Assembly: GCF_027942865.1 (NCBI RefSeq)
Contig: NC_134510.1
Location: forward strand, 25,785,209-25,849,208
Reading direction: 5' to 3'
DNA: 64,000 bases
DNA from: Odontesthes bonariensis
Taxonomy: Eukaryota; Chordata; Actinopteri; Atheriniformes; Atherinopsidae
Below are positions 1 to 12,177 of this stretch, in pieces; position 1 is the stretch's first letter; each line of letters starts with the position of its first letter. The notes under the pieces are model-generated. The model was not told the DNA's origin. It did not search any database and saw only the letters and a program-made list of their open reading frames with translations. Position numbers and translations under genes: made by a program.

Positions 1-3000
1 ACCACAGCAGCAGCAACCACAGCCCGTCTACAAAACACCTCTACCAGGCTCCCCTCCCACCGTGGTGCATTCTGGGACAGCACTGGGTTCCTCCAACACC
101 CCCATTTCTGGTGCGCCCCTCCCTTGTTCCACCTTCCTGCCCCGGCCAGACCGCAGACTGGCTGTGGTGGATCGCTGGAGGCTGCCCAAATCTGTCACAG
201 CCACCAATCCCATGGCTGTAAGGGGGGGCATCACTGACATGGGACCCTTTGCTCAGAAAGTCCCACCAAACTGGGCTTCAACTGCTGGAGGAGGCGGGGG
301 ACTTGATGGCTATAAGAGATACTATGGTCCCATTGACCCTGAGGGACTGGGGCCCTGCGTGGAGCAGCAGGCAGGGTCCCAGACCCCCAAGACTATGCCC
401 AGGGGCCACCCCCAGCCCCCTCCAGCAAGTGTGGCCTTCTACTCCGAGAAGGGCATGGACCATGGGGTGGGGAAGAGGGTGGTGGGAGGTGGCAGTGGAG
501 GTCAGGGGAAGGGGGCTGTGAAAGCTCTGGGTACTCCCAGACTGCCTCCTAAGAGTCAGGCCCCTCTGCCTCCTACACCCCCACTGCCACACCCCTCTCC
601 CCCTCTCCCCTCATCCTTCTGGAGAAAGCGGAGGCCCAAGAAGCCCAAAGAGTCTGGAGGGCCGCTTTATGAGAACATTCTGCCCCTGGGGCGGAGGGGA
701 GGAACACGAGATCTTGTGAGGGAGGGAGTAGGGAGGAGGGCACGCCCCCTCTCTCCCCCGCTCTCACTACCTGTACCAGTACCCCTCAGCCCCTCCTATA
801 CCCCTCCTACCCCCTCTGCATCCTTGCTGTATACATCTTCGTCCTCTTCGTCGACCACCTCGTCCACATCCACGTCCTCATCTGCCTCATCTTCTCGCTC
901 CACTTCTCCAACCTACTCTTACAGCTCCTCAAGGAGCACACGTGACAGGACTGGCGGAATAGATGGAGAGGATGACGACGATGATGAAGAGCTGACAGAA
1001 GAGTCAAGCCTTCTCCTTGGTAGGGGGAGAGATAGGGAACGCTCAATCATCAGGCCACGTTCCCTCAGCCACGGCCGCCTTCCACCACCCATACCCCCTA
1101 GGAAACCACGCACATCCTGGGGTGAAAGACAACGTGAGAGAGGTGGGAGCCAACTGTCTCAGCTCCAAGAGTGGTGGGCAAACTGGAGTGAAAGAGAGAG
1201 GAGTGGAACAGGTGGAGATGCTGACCGACAAAAGAGGGAAAAAAAGAGGAGGAAAGAAAAAGAAAAAGAAAAAGAGAAGAAGAAAAAGAAAAAGAACAAA
1301 AAGAGGAAAAAGAGAGAGGAAAGGGAAAGAGAACGAGAGAGAGAAAGGAAGCGCAGAAAGGTTAAAAAGAAGAAGAAGAAGGCACTGAAGACAAAGAAAA
1401 GGAAGAAATCAACTGGTGGAAAACGGTCTGAGCCTGAGGAGGGAGATATAGAACCAGAGAGGGAAGGAGAGGCAGAGGGGGACAGGGAAGGAGGAATTCA
1501 AGACTACTCTTCCTTTTCTGCGCAGTACAGGAGCCCTTTTGGAGACAAGGGGCGGGATTCATGGGAAGGAGAGAGGGAAAGAGGAAGGAGAGATGGAGGA
1601 GAGGAGGGGAATGACAGGGAGGAGGAGGACAGTGGAAGAAGCAGGGAGAGGCGTCCCAAATCTTCACACTCTCATTCTAGACATCGTACCCCAATTAAGC
1701 GTTACCCCAACTTGAATAAGCTTCCTGCATCAGTTAAATTTTGGGTCAATGGAAGAGGGGATGACTCCAGTGCTCCTCCGACATCCCTCCACCCACTCCT
1801 TCCATCGTCCAAGCGGCGAAGAAGTGGAGGGATAGATAGAGAAGATAGCGGTAGAGTTGGAGAGCGGCGCCCTCTGTTAATGCATTATGCAAAAGAGAAA
1901 GCACAGACAAGAGAAGGGTTGTCCTTCCATGAGTGGGACTCTGATGAAGATGATGATGACGATGATGATGAGGAAGAGGAGGAGAGGGATAGAGTGAGGG
2001 AGCGGATGGGAGAGAGGGGAAGGAGGGCAGGTAGGGGGGCAGTCTCTGAATCAGAGAGGGACAGGGCCAGGGTAGAGGACAGTTACTCAGATGAGGGCTC
2101 ATCAGGGGAGTTTGGCCGTTTTGAAAGATACTGGGAGGAAGGTGCAGGGGGGAGTGGCACTGGAATTGGGGGTATAGGTGGAGGAGGCTGGTTCTTTGGT
2201 ACTTACCCCTCCAGAGAGAAAGGGGGTAGTATAAACAGTCGAGATGATTCCTTGCTTGGAACCCGGGCAGAGGGCTGGATTGGTGCTGATTTCTGGGGAT
2301 CAGGGCCAGGTGTTGGTTGGGGATCAGGGGGAGGGAGTGGCGGGTTGGGCTCGCAGTGGCCACCACCCCCAACAGCCTTTCCTCCACCAAGACGATACTG
2401 GTCTATGGACAAGATTCCCGTGAAGGGAGAGAAAAAGTGGAAGAGTGGAGGAGGGAAGAGCAAGGGGAGAAGTAGGGAAAGAGGGGAAGAATCAGGAAGG
2501 GCAACAATGTGTTCCTGTAGCCTTTACCCCCAACCGCATCCTTATCCACATCCCCACAACCGCTCACACACTTCCCACTCCAAGAGAAGATCTTCAGTGC
2601 TTTCCCATAGCCAAGAGGAACTTCTCCCCCACTGCCACAGCTTCAGCGGGGCCTCTCGTCCCAAGTCTCTGCCTCCTAAACCAGATTCCAGTCAGGTGAA
2701 ATCAGGCAGCCAGTCTAACCTCAGCCTCAGCACACAGCCTACAGACCATCCACCACAGCCCTCACCGTCACCACCACAGCCGTCCATGTCTCCTACCTCC
2801 CTCCCAATGCCCATCCCACCTCCGCCCTCCTCATCCTCTGTCTCACCACCAGCAGGGGTAGGGATGGCAGGCCAAGCCCAGGCTCAGGCTTCAGCCAGTG
2901 CCAAACTCCAGTACCAGAGACTGCGCTCTGTGCCACAGCCACAGAGGTTCTACTCTCCCCACCTGCCACTCAAAGCCAAGAGCCTGTGCTCACGTCGAGG

Positions 3001-3037
3001 TTCGGCCCACTTCTCCAGCCTTGAGAGTGAGGTATGA
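1..3037 (+). CDS. grin2d: GluN2D-type NMDA receptor subunit, last coding exon (C-terminal cytoplasmic tail, 5' end outside window)
   Basis: The frame is open from base 2 to the TGA at 3035-3037, giving about 1,011 residues; the window starts inside the exon, so the receptor core (ligand-binding domain and pore) lies upstream. The identifying signal is the C-terminus: SAHFSSLESEV, as in GluN2D, ending in the class I PDZ ligand ESEV that binds PSD-95-family scaffolds. The rest is low-complexity intracellular tail: Pro/Gly-rich segments, a Ser/Thr run (about 838-947), a Lys/Glu/Arg tract (about 1226-1428), an Asp/Glu run (about 1936-1995), a Gly-rich block (about 2130-2350) and a Pro/Ser-rich end. 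GluN2 tails are normally encoded by one long last exon, which fits. The tail is far longer than in mammalian GluN2D (whole protein about 1,330 residues). GluN2C shares the ESEV end, so the choice of D rests on the terminal residues and on the neighbours prkcg and cacng7. Confidence 0.85.
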   Translation, partial: PQQQQPQPVYKTPLPGSPPTVVHSGTALGSSNTPISGAPLPCSTFLPRPDRRLAVVDRWRLPKSVTATNPMAVRGGITDMGPFAQKVPPNWASTAGGGGGLDGYKRYYGPIDPEGLGPCVEQQAGSQTPKTMPRGHPQPPPASVAFYSEKGMDHGVGKRVVGGGSGGQGKGAVKALGTPRLPPKSQAPLPPTPPLPHPSPPLPSSFWRKRRPKKPKESGGPLYENILPLGRRGGTRDLVREGVGRRARPLSPPLSLPVPVPLSPSYTPPTPSASLLYTSSSSSSTTSSTSTSSSASSSRSTSPTYSYSSSRSTRDRTGGIDGEDDDDDEELTEESSLLLGRGRDRERSIIRPRSLSHGRLPPPIPPRKPRTSWGERQRERGGSQLSQLQEWWANWSERERSGTGGDADRQKREKKRRKEKEKEKEKKKKKKNKKRKKREERERERERERKRRKVKKKKKKALKTKKRKKSTGGKRSEPEEGDIEPEREGEAEGDREGGIQDYSSFSAQYRSPFGDKGRDSWEGERERGRRDGGEEGNDREEEDSGRSRERRPKSSHSHSRHRTPIKRYPNLNKLPASVKFWVNGRGDDSSAPPTSLHPLLPSSKRRRSGGIDREDSGRVGERRPLLMHYAKEKAQTREGLSFHEWDSDEDDDDDDDEEEEERDRVRERMGERGRRAGRGAVSESERDRARVEDSYSDEGSSGEFGRFERYWEEGAGGSGTGIGGIGGGGWFFGTYPSREKGGSINSRDDSLLGTRAEGWIGADFWGSGPGVGWGSGGGSGGLGSQWPPPPTAFPPPRRYWSMDKIPVKGEKKWKSGGGKSKGRSRERGEESGRATMCSCSLYPQPHPYPHPHNRSHTSHSKRRSSVLSHSQEELLPHCHSFSGASRPKSLPPKPDSSQVKSGSQSNLSLSTQPTDHPPQPSPSPPQPSMSPTSLPMPIPPPPSSSSVSPPAGVGMAGQAQAQASASAKLQYQRLRSVPQPQRFYSPHLPLKAKSLCSRRGSAHFSSLESEV
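838..947 (+). repeat. Serine/threonine codon run in the GluN2D tail
   Basis: Within the grin2d frame about 35 residues are almost all Ser or Thr, encoded by mixed tcc/tcg/tct/agc/acc codons rather than one pure triplet. It is probably a disordered, phosphorylatable segment. An acidic patch (GEDDDDDEE, about 967-993) follows. Confidence 0.7.
1226..1428 (+). repeat. Purine-only tract encoding a Lys/Glu/Arg-rich low-complexity segment of grin2d
   Basis: The + strand is pure A/G from 1230 to 1296 and almost pure to 1382, read in frame as runs of KEKEKEK, KKKKKK, RERERERE and similar. The frame is kept open, so it is expressed if the exon is as called. A tract like this would be a highly charged, possibly helical or nuclear-localisation-like segment. 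Confidence 0.8.
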
Positions 3038-4190
3038 CAGGGGGAGAGGAGAGAGGGAGACGTGGGAGCGAGCACTACTGCTCTTGAAAACCATGGTGCC
3101 ATGGCAGCTGGAGCCAGGGATAACACCAGAGATATGGCTGCCTTGGTGACCTTAGGTAATCAATTAGCAACCATCACTACGGGAACTAATACGGACAGTA
3201 GTTCCATTGCTAACACTACTCTCGGTGAGAGCACCACTACTGGCACCCGCTCCATTGTACGAGTTCTTGTGAGGGCGACTGTGAGACGCCACACCAGGGT
3301 GAGCTACATCCATTTGGATGGTTCCCACGACGACGAGCATGAAGGTGAGGCTGCTTCTCCGGAGACAGCACCTCCAGAACTCCTCCTCTGCTCTGAAATG
3401 AGCTTTGTGATGTCATCTTCGGTTCTCCTCCCCTCCCCGAGTCACAACTGTGGATAACAGTAGTCTCCAACTTGTGAGTAATGATGTCATGTTTGCACAC
3501 ACACATGCATGCACACACAAACACACACAGAATATGCTCAAAACGTCTCCCTCCCTCTGGCTTTGAGAACACACCTTGGTGGGATGAGGAGAGACCCACC
3601 TTCTCACAAAAGATGCCAGTGCTTGGTCAAAAGTCTGGCTCCCTGTCTTCATTGGCTGTTAGCTTTTAAACTGGAGTGGTGGACTGCTTCTTGCTGTCAG
3701 AGAGACTCCCTCTTCTTCCCTTTTTTAAATAAGTTGATATGAAAAGCAATGCAGACACCTCACTCGTGCACTCTGCCTGATCACCTTTCAATGAGGACAG
3801 TGCTACTTGTTTGCCCTTTGACCTCATGACATCATCAGACCCACCTAGCTCTACCCCAGGACCATCAATGTGATGTCACGTTTTACTACAAAACCTTTTA
3901 ACCAATCAGACTGAACAGGAACCTTTTTTCCTCTACCACATTGGAGCTTGTCATGTCACCTCTGGTCCAACCATAAATTGAACCAAGTATCAAAGAATCT
4001 GAACAGCAAACAAAACATTAAAAGAGAAATGATAATAAGAACAAAAAAGACATGTAGCAGAATTTTGTTTTATGTCTGTCTTTTTTTTCTTTTCTTATTC
4101 AGACTTCTCTCCCCATCTCCTATTTTTATTATATCAATATATTTCTCTGACTGTGTTAGTGTTTTAATAAAGAGGAGGCTGGATGTGGCT
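3038..4190 (+). other. grin2d: Probable grin2d 3' UTR
   Basis: This stretch follows the grin2d stop codon and holds no recognisable exon. The grin2d frame itself reopens after the TGA and stays open to 3457 (see findings). A CA-rich microsatellite sits at about 3499-3527. An AATAAA at 4166-4171 is the best nearby polyadenylation signal; the true end could be further downstream. Confidence 0.5.
4166..4171 (+). terminator. Candidate poly(A) signal AATAAA of grin2d
   Basis: Canonical hexamer about 1.13 kb past the grin2d stop, followed within 30 bases by GT-rich sequence (ggatgtggctagtgttgg). Unproven without transcript ends. Confidence 0.35.
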
Positions 4191-6784
4191 AGTGTTGGAA
4201 GTGGGAATGATTCAATAGCGGTGCCAAAATTCAACTGAAGAGCTTTTAGGCTAAATTGGTTTCTTAGATAAAATCCCATCTTTTCTTTCCACACGACTAA
4301 CACATAATTCATTGTCATGTAAATGGTTCAAGGGGATGATTGATGCAATATCTGTAATTGGCACTAGATGGCTGCATAATATTCAAATAAGCTTCTGAGA
4401 CAGTCGTGCAAAAGTCTCGTGGTCAGTTTGATGATTGTAGTGACATGATACAGAGCAAGAGGTGAGCAGCTATGAACTTAATTACTTTTATGAAAGTGCT
4501 CAGTCAGGATTTATTCAGGGGAAGTAGGAGGAATTTAAACCAAGTGCAGCTCATTGTAAAAGCTCTCTGAGGATATGTTTCCACGTTGCCTCTAATATTG
4601 TGCCGTGGCGCGGTATGTGGATGATGGATTATGTGAAGCACAATTCATTGTATTTTTCAAACGTGTGTGTCACAGTTTTAAATGCACAATCTCAAGGTAA
4701 CATATTTTGCTGATATGGCTATTTCACATGATGTTCACTAATTTTGCTGTCATGGGCCATAAATTTCACTGTAACCAATGGTCAAACGGTAATATACCAA
4801 GACACTTGCACAAGGAAGTTATTTGTTTCTTATTTTTTCCTTTGGCAAATAAGACTGAACGACATACTGTGAATGTTTTGAGGTGCACATACAGAGCTGG
4901 CACTTCATTGAATGCAGTCAGTGATAACTCCTGTTGTCAAGATTATCAGATGACTGTTTGACTTTGAGCAATATTTCCACCTTCAATGTGACAAGGACAC
5001 AGTGGCACATCATTGTAGTTTCTTTTCCTATTTTAAAATTAGATCTAATGTTCTAATCAATCAATATTCTGCATCTTCGTTTGTGTATTCATTTATCTTA
5101 TTTTGCTGGTAGGATTTATTTCAGCTAATTGGGTTGGATGTGATTGTAAGAAATCGATTAAATCTACAGCACCTGGCTTTAGGTTATAGATATAAATACA
5201 AAATGCTACATGTTCAAGACTAAGTTGTGATATGTAGCATGGTACCTTCTGTGAGCTACACCAAAAGCCATCTATTGTGCAAACGTGCCAGTTTTGCAGA
5301 GCATACACTCTATTTTCATACTGTTGGCGTATCCACCTCATCTCTCACACTAAGACCAGCCACAACCCAGCTCTTCTTCTATTGTAGTTGAATGTAGCGT
5401 TGACATGATGTAGCAAAAAAACACCTACTTATTTTGTAGATTTGGATGCTGTTGATAATGGCCAGAGGAAGGGGGGGAGGGGGTTGACCTGCTATGTGAG
5501 GGGCTGTGCGTTGTGTTTGTGCATGTCGTCACAGATCGAAGAGTTAGTTGACCTTCTCACTTCCCCCTTTTCACTGCTTTGCCCTTCTTGAGGCCGGCTG
5601 TACCTTTTGTCTGCACATGGATTGCTTTTTTCTAATTCTTGTTGGGGCAATCTTTAAAATAATCCGTTTTTAGGGAAATATCCCCCCCCCCTCCCATCTT
5701 TTGGAAAGTCCCACACTCATTGCATGTTTAGCTGAATGAAATCGCCAAGATTTGTGGTGGGGAGGGTTCTGTAGGTCAATTGTAGAATATGCCTGGGAAC
5801 CGGGACAGGCGCCTTTCAGTGAGATAGAAAGCTCACTCTACTCTGAAGCCCAGTAGTGGAAACCACGGCAACAGTCCGACTGCTTCTTGTGTGCTAGAAC
5901 ACAGTTATTTTCAAACAATTAACAGGGCTTAAACCTGGTGTGTCATCGAGGATTAATGATTTCTATTGAGGCGCTAATACTTAAGTCTGTGACTGCATGA
6001 ACAGAAGTGACTCTTAAAAACCCTTTGGCTTATTTTGTTTTATTTATTTAATTTTATGCTGAGAAAAAAAGAATATATTGAAATATACTATGTTTTTGAG
6101 AATGTACCATGTTATACTGTGATTTAACTGAGATATTTTATTGTATTCAATCATCATTTGAATTCTATCATTTATCTATAAAGAAATATATATGTACAAA
6201 TAAATATATACATATATATACATACAGGTATATATATATATTAGTTAAGTTTGGTATATTTGGAGGAAGTGTTAGATGAAATAGTTTTAAATGTTTTAGC
6301 TTTGTAGCAATTCTAGACCTTGAAATCATTTTTGAATTTTGATTCCTCCTATATGACTGTGAAGACATTAGTGCCTGTGACAAAAAAGACAAGTAAAAGT
6401 CTAAACTTTCTATCCATCTGTATCTACTATAACTATCAGTCTGTCACTCCTCTTGTACTACCTAACATTGCGTTTTGACATTCGCTGCTTTTACATCTCA
6501 GTATGTTTCTCTCACACTCTCTTTTGCTTTCTGCTGCTCTCCTCTGTGGTTCTCCAACCTGGTTTTCATTAACATCTACAAACCATCTACAACTCTGCTC
6601 TTTTTAACTTCTGTCACATGGTCGTCACATCTCTTTTTTAATTAACCCATCCATTGACCTTTGCTTTTTTTTTTTAAACTTTGATCACTTTCTTTTTAAA
6701 TCAGCTCATCCCTCTGTCTGTCTCTCACTTAGCAAAAAACAGAGACCAGTAGATACTGTGTTTTTGCTCCTTTTGACTGATTGT

Positions 6785-6815
<31 letters not shown>
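6785..6815. repeat. (TGA)n microsatellite
   Basis: About ten uninterrupted TGA/GAT triplets. On the minus strand it reads as poly-His in a spurious open frame, which I do not regard as a gene. Confidence 0.95.
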
Positions 6816-6948
6816 CACTTAATTGATTGATGAAATAATTAATGAACAATGTTACTATTACTGATGTGACTGAAGTGTGTATCTGACGACCACACCACTG
6901 TAGCAAGTCTGGGCTGTACCACACCACCAGCGAGCAAGTGGGGCCACA

Positions 6949-6991
6949 GTTGCTATGGTGTTGCCATGGCATTTTAATGGCGTTGCCATGG
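6949..6991 (+). promoter_or_regulatory. Cluster of three RFX/X-box-like half-sites
   Basis: GTTGCTATGG at 6949-6958, GTTGCCATGG at 6960-6969 and GTTGCCATGG at 6982-6991 lie in direct orientation within 43 bases. RFX factors bind imperfect palindromes of GTTGCCATGGCAAC type. The core GCCATGGC at 6963-6970 is itself palindromic. Function is inferred from motif density only. Confidence 0.35.
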
Positions 6992-9900
6992 TGTCCTCTG
7001 CACCGCCACCACCTGGTGCCTGCTGGGTAATATAGCATAATGTCCTTCACTTTCCCCAAAGAGCTGGTCAAATATCTGCTATCAGTCCTGACCTCCATGA
7101 ATGGAAAGTGAAATATCCAAAAGGATCACTTTGGAAGAGTGTGAGGCAGCACATTTCTGCTGTCAGAGCTGATCTAGACTGGACTGGTTTGGCTTGAAAT
7201 GGTTTAGAGTGTTGGTATTGTCTTGATTAATCTTTAAATCATCACTGTGTGCTGCCTTGCATGTTATCACCGTGGGCCTGAAATTTGTAGAGACAGATGT
7301 GCATTTACCTCCATATTTCTAATATTGAATATAAAATATGTTTCATGCTGAGACAGAACATGATTTATTGCATGAGCACAAATCAACAGCCCACTGCAGC
7401 ATTAATCTGCAACGCTCTTCTTTGCTTATATATATTTTCTTTATCTCTTGCAATTTCTGAAAAATGCACACACGCACATTTTCTGTGCATACACATTTAG
7501 CAGACGATGCGCACATCGAGAAGGCATTGATCCTCATATTCCGTCAACCTTCACTGAGCTGCAATTCAAATGATTCTTTCAAGTTGTCTGATCATCTCAT
7601 AGAAGTTTTTCAAACACTAGAAACGCATTCATGCAAAAGCTACTGTAATTTCTTGAAAATGTTTTTTGTGTTACATTTGGTCCACCTGAGGACTCAAAGT
7701 ACATTCACAGTGACAGTTCTGCTTATTTTGAGCTGTGTGTCCCGTGAGTTGCTATGTACACCTTCGCTCTGCTGTGCACTGTCTTGCTGTTTCTCATACA
7801 TCAACTCTTGTTTAGATTAGTCGAGTTCAGTTTGTTGTACTTTGCTGACTTGCTCTTTCTATGATTTACTTCCTTGTCGTACTCCGCTTTGATTTATCAG
7901 ATTTTGTTTTTGGTCAAAAGGCATGTGTTTGATACTCCAGTCCAGTCTAGTACAGTGTGCTCCAGGCAAACATAGTGCCTGATTTTGTAAGTGATCTCGA
8001 TGCAGCCTCAAGCTTATCCCCTCCCTCTAATGGCCCGTGACCTGGGAACCAATACGTGTGGTGCTCCAGAATTCAAACAGGGTCCTCATTGGCTGAATCG
8101 GCCATGAATTATATCATGGAAAAACAGGAGTGTCACACGTAGCACTCATCAGGTCTAGGGTCTGCATGTTGCACCATGAAAATCTTACCCCGCAGTAACA
8201 GAACACATATACCCACAGAAACCAGTGTGTGTATTCTCAGCATAGTACAAGGCCCAGTTCTGCTCTAGTAACCTTGCCAACACTACAGACCTACTTACGG
8301 GTTGCTAAGGCGGGTTGCTAGTAGGGTGATGTTGCTCCTAGCCCAGACTGGTCTGGTCTATGCCCTAATTTAAATTTGTTAGTTTATTTGACATTGTCTG
8401 TCTGGGGTGGGGCTGGAGGGTCAGTGCTGCACTTACTTCCTGAGAATTGCTTCATAAAATATGATTCTCTTTAATTAATGCCACTGGTGCTGTGTCTCCT
8501 TCCAATTCTTTTTCTTAGACATGCGATTATGAATAAGGGGTTTGTGGCTGTGCAGTGTCTGAGTATGTCTTTTAGCTTCTCCATAAAAGCTATAACTCAG
8601 TCAGAACTCTTTGAAAAATTTTAATGTACAGCTCTAAAAGAAGTTTCTTTGGTCTTCTCACAGTGTGTGTGTTCGTGCTTGCTAGCACATATTTGTCAGA
8701 GGTTTCTCAGTTCTTGTCAGACTTTTGCTTTTATCTACCCAGAGTGGACTGAGCATAATCCACTTCTTTCGCCCTCAAAGAGACCAACATACCTAATACA
8801 CTGCCTCAGCTCTCAACCACTGCCAGAAGCAAACAAGTAAGAGCCACTTCAATAGCTCTATGTCTACAACAACACACAGATGTTTTGCTGACCAGAACAG
8901 AAATTTAACCAGATTATACCCCGATGCACTTTTCTTGGAGGTCATCCAGACACCTGTGTACTAATATCCCTATGCTTATCTGTCTTATTTTCTTAGACTT
9001 TATGGACAGATTTCTTTACATAAGAAAAGTAAATGAAACAAAATTTGAAATATTTTCAATCCTAATTATCTCTTATCTGGTTCCTAAACTTTAAAATTTC
9101 CCCACAAATACAGTTCAGTCAAGTATAAGAAGACATCTAATAAGTACCTGACACATGATACTCTGCAAGAGTGTTGAGGGGGTCTTAAATATGTTTTGTT
9201 CTGCTCCCTCTGCGCCTACGATCTGCTAATTAGCCATGCTTTGTCAGTGTGATGGGCTAATGGCTAATTGCATTGTGCGGCCTCTGTGTGTACATGCAGT
9301 AATGACTTAACGCTCTAATACGATTGAGTTACAGGCAGTTGGATCACTGTCTCCCTAAACACTGATCTGAGGTCAGTGTTATGCTTCTCTCTCTCTCTTA
9401 TGACTATGATGGGACAGTGGAGCAGATAAACTGATAGGTCCCCTATGTGGGCTTTCTATCTTTTACATTCTCCCATCATCTGTCTTAGAGCTGCAGTAAG
9501 ATGCCAACAGTGATGCAGTTTTCCTTTTCAATATACTGGGTCATTCTTTTTATGCATTTTTTGGTCAAATATGTTGGAATCTTGCACTTGTAGAAAAAAA
9601 TCTATGTTTTGAATTGGTCGGTTGATGAAAGTCTTCGCCCAATGCAGCAATCTCCTCTTTCCTTCTTACTTTTTTCTTCTCCACCTCCCCCCCTCCACGC
9701 TACAGCACCTCCAGTCACTTCAGCTTCAACTCCATGGTCACACACATCCACGGGCGTTAACGCACATACAGTATGGTGACACGCACTCACGAACGGTGTG
9801 TGGGAATGGAAGCATTGTGCTGCGTCCCTGCTGAGGTGCGGCAGATTGATCCTGTACTGATCTGCCACCAGCTCCCTGGGGATTTGTAACGCATGTCTGC

Positions 9901-12177
9901 GGCGCAGGGCTTAACACACTCTCACTCCCTTTCTGTCTTTGTCTCTCTCATTCTGTCTTGATGTGTTGACTCTTGCTATGCAGTGCGGTGGCCTCACGCT
10001 CCTGCACCCCTTTACCCCCCATCTTTCTCAGTAATCTGCCAATAAGAGCTTTAATTTTTCTGTTTTGATTTTCTTTCAATATTTATTCCTCAGATTGGCT
10101 GTCATTTCATTGTTTTACTCTGCCCTTTTCTAACACCTTTTTCCTTCTTTACAACCTATCCTCACAGAGAGTTTTTCTTTTTACAGCATTTTGTTGATAC
10201 ATTGTCTTTGGAATCTTCCACAATTTTTTGTTGAAACTGCAATGTTTTGCACATGAAACATGTATGTTGTAGCAGAAATAGTTGAACTACGAGACTGCAC
10301 TGAAATACTGAATATTTAATCCTTTTCATATCATATTTTTCTGATTGAAATCCATATCTGCCTATATCGACACACAGTTTACTCTCACAAATGCAAAAAC
10401 ATGCGGAAAGGGTGTTGTGTTTCTCTTTTATCATGTGTGCAGAGCCCCAGGCTTCTACAACCCATCAGCTTGATCTCTGGAGTTGAAAAAACATCCAAGC
10501 ATCCTTTCATCTCATTCTTTTTCCCCGGTTACTCCACCAATCTCTTCCTTCCTCCATTTTCTCATGAGCCACACTGGGTCTCAACCAGGAACAAATGAGC
10601 TAACTGACCCACAGCTGATACCACAGCATTTGTTTGTGTGAGAGAGTCAGAAGCAATTTGTGTACCAATAACTTGTCTGTCATTTCTGTTTCATGTGTGT
10701 TTGTAAAGTAGTATGCTTGCTTACTTGTCACGATCCAAAACAATTTATGTTGCATTTTGTGGCTATTTGATTAGCTGTGATAGTAATGAGTGTGTTTACA
10801 CAATAATGCAAATACTATTTTTATAGCAAATTTGGCTCACTTTAATTCTATTTATCACACTTGAGACATTGAACTGTACACACATCATATAAAGTACCCA
10901 GTAAACATGCAATTTAAGGCTGCTGATATTTTCTCTGCTCTCTATTTACTACTTATTCTAAAAGTAGAGAAAAAATGGCCATTACAGATTCCCAGTGCCT
11001 AAAGTGATGTCTTAAATGTGACATTGTCAGTTTGAGATGTTCCATTTACATCACGGTGAAAAAGGGAAAGACGGAATATACATTTTAATAGGTAGAACGA
11101 GACAATATTTAGCATATTTTGTGAATGAGGAATTCATGAAATAGTCATTTTACTGAGTTTATTTGTTTATTTTATTTTGGTATTTTCATGCTTAGGGGTT
11201 TGTTTGTTTCTTCAGCCCGACTGCGAGAATTTAAAGTGGAGAGAATGAATAGCTTTGTATGTTAACAGTTCTTCAGATAGAGCCGTAACATCAACAGAAA
11301 TTTTAAGTTTGCTCCAATGTGTGACCAATATGTTTGAAGCAACCATACCACCACATCTAGGGCACAGTAATTATTCCAACCAGATTCTTGTTTGTCTCTT
11401 TGTGAGTGTCTCTGTGTGTCTAATGCCACCTGCCTAAAGGGAATTCATCCTAGAAAACTGGGATGAAGATTAAGATATCCTCAGACTTTACCAGGTTCTC
11501 CATTCGCCTCATTATCCAATCGCTCCTGTTATCCTGAATCCCCTGTCCTCCTACTTCAGTCCTTCCCCTCGAGCACATTTTGTTCACAACCTTTTCTTCC
11601 TCCGTGTAGCAGTAAGAAAGCCTTGGCAGCCCACCACTGAGGCTTGGAGTTCTTGTTAGTATTTTGCACATACAGTGAATAGTAATATGTTTCAGCTCAC
11701 ATGTCTATTTGACTCATGTTAGCTAAGAGAACCCTCTGACTTGGCTACGGTACTAAACTCGATATGTTCAAGGCCTCAAATTCAGTATTTCCTCAGTGGA
11801 GACAGGAGCTGACAAACATCAATGTTTTATCTATAAACTGCTAAAAAAAATCAGTGAAAGCATGTTTGAAGTTGCTAGAATCAGTATCTTATCTTAATAT
11901 TAGTTCTCACAATTCTCTGTGGTGTCGCAGTGATGCCTACAAAGCTGCTTTCACCCCTCCTTTCAGCACCGAACAGCTGGCAGTGGGCAACAGTCTCATG
12001 AACATAGTATAACAGCTTAAGTTTGTTCGGACTTAATGTTGGACTTTAAACCGTCAAGTGACAGGCTACAGATCAAACGCTTTTGTTGCACCATTACTAG
12101 CATTGGCAACTATTTCTCAGAGACAGTTACACAATTTTTTTCTCAGCCCTAAGGACTAAGCACTAAGGAGACCTATA

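Noticed and set aside
1746..2390. 214-codon open frame on the minus strand of the grin2d exon
   Set aside because: Shadow of the GC- and purine-biased sense frame; Leu/Pro/His/Ser-rich with no family resemblance.
6706..7098. Minus-strand open frame with a poly-His run
   Set aside because: The His run is just the (TGA)n microsatellite read backwards.
11962..11981. RE1-like sequence TTCAGCACCGAACAG
   Set aside because: Left half is perfect but the right half is two bases too close, which is not an accepted REST spacing; kept distinct from the real match at 42818.
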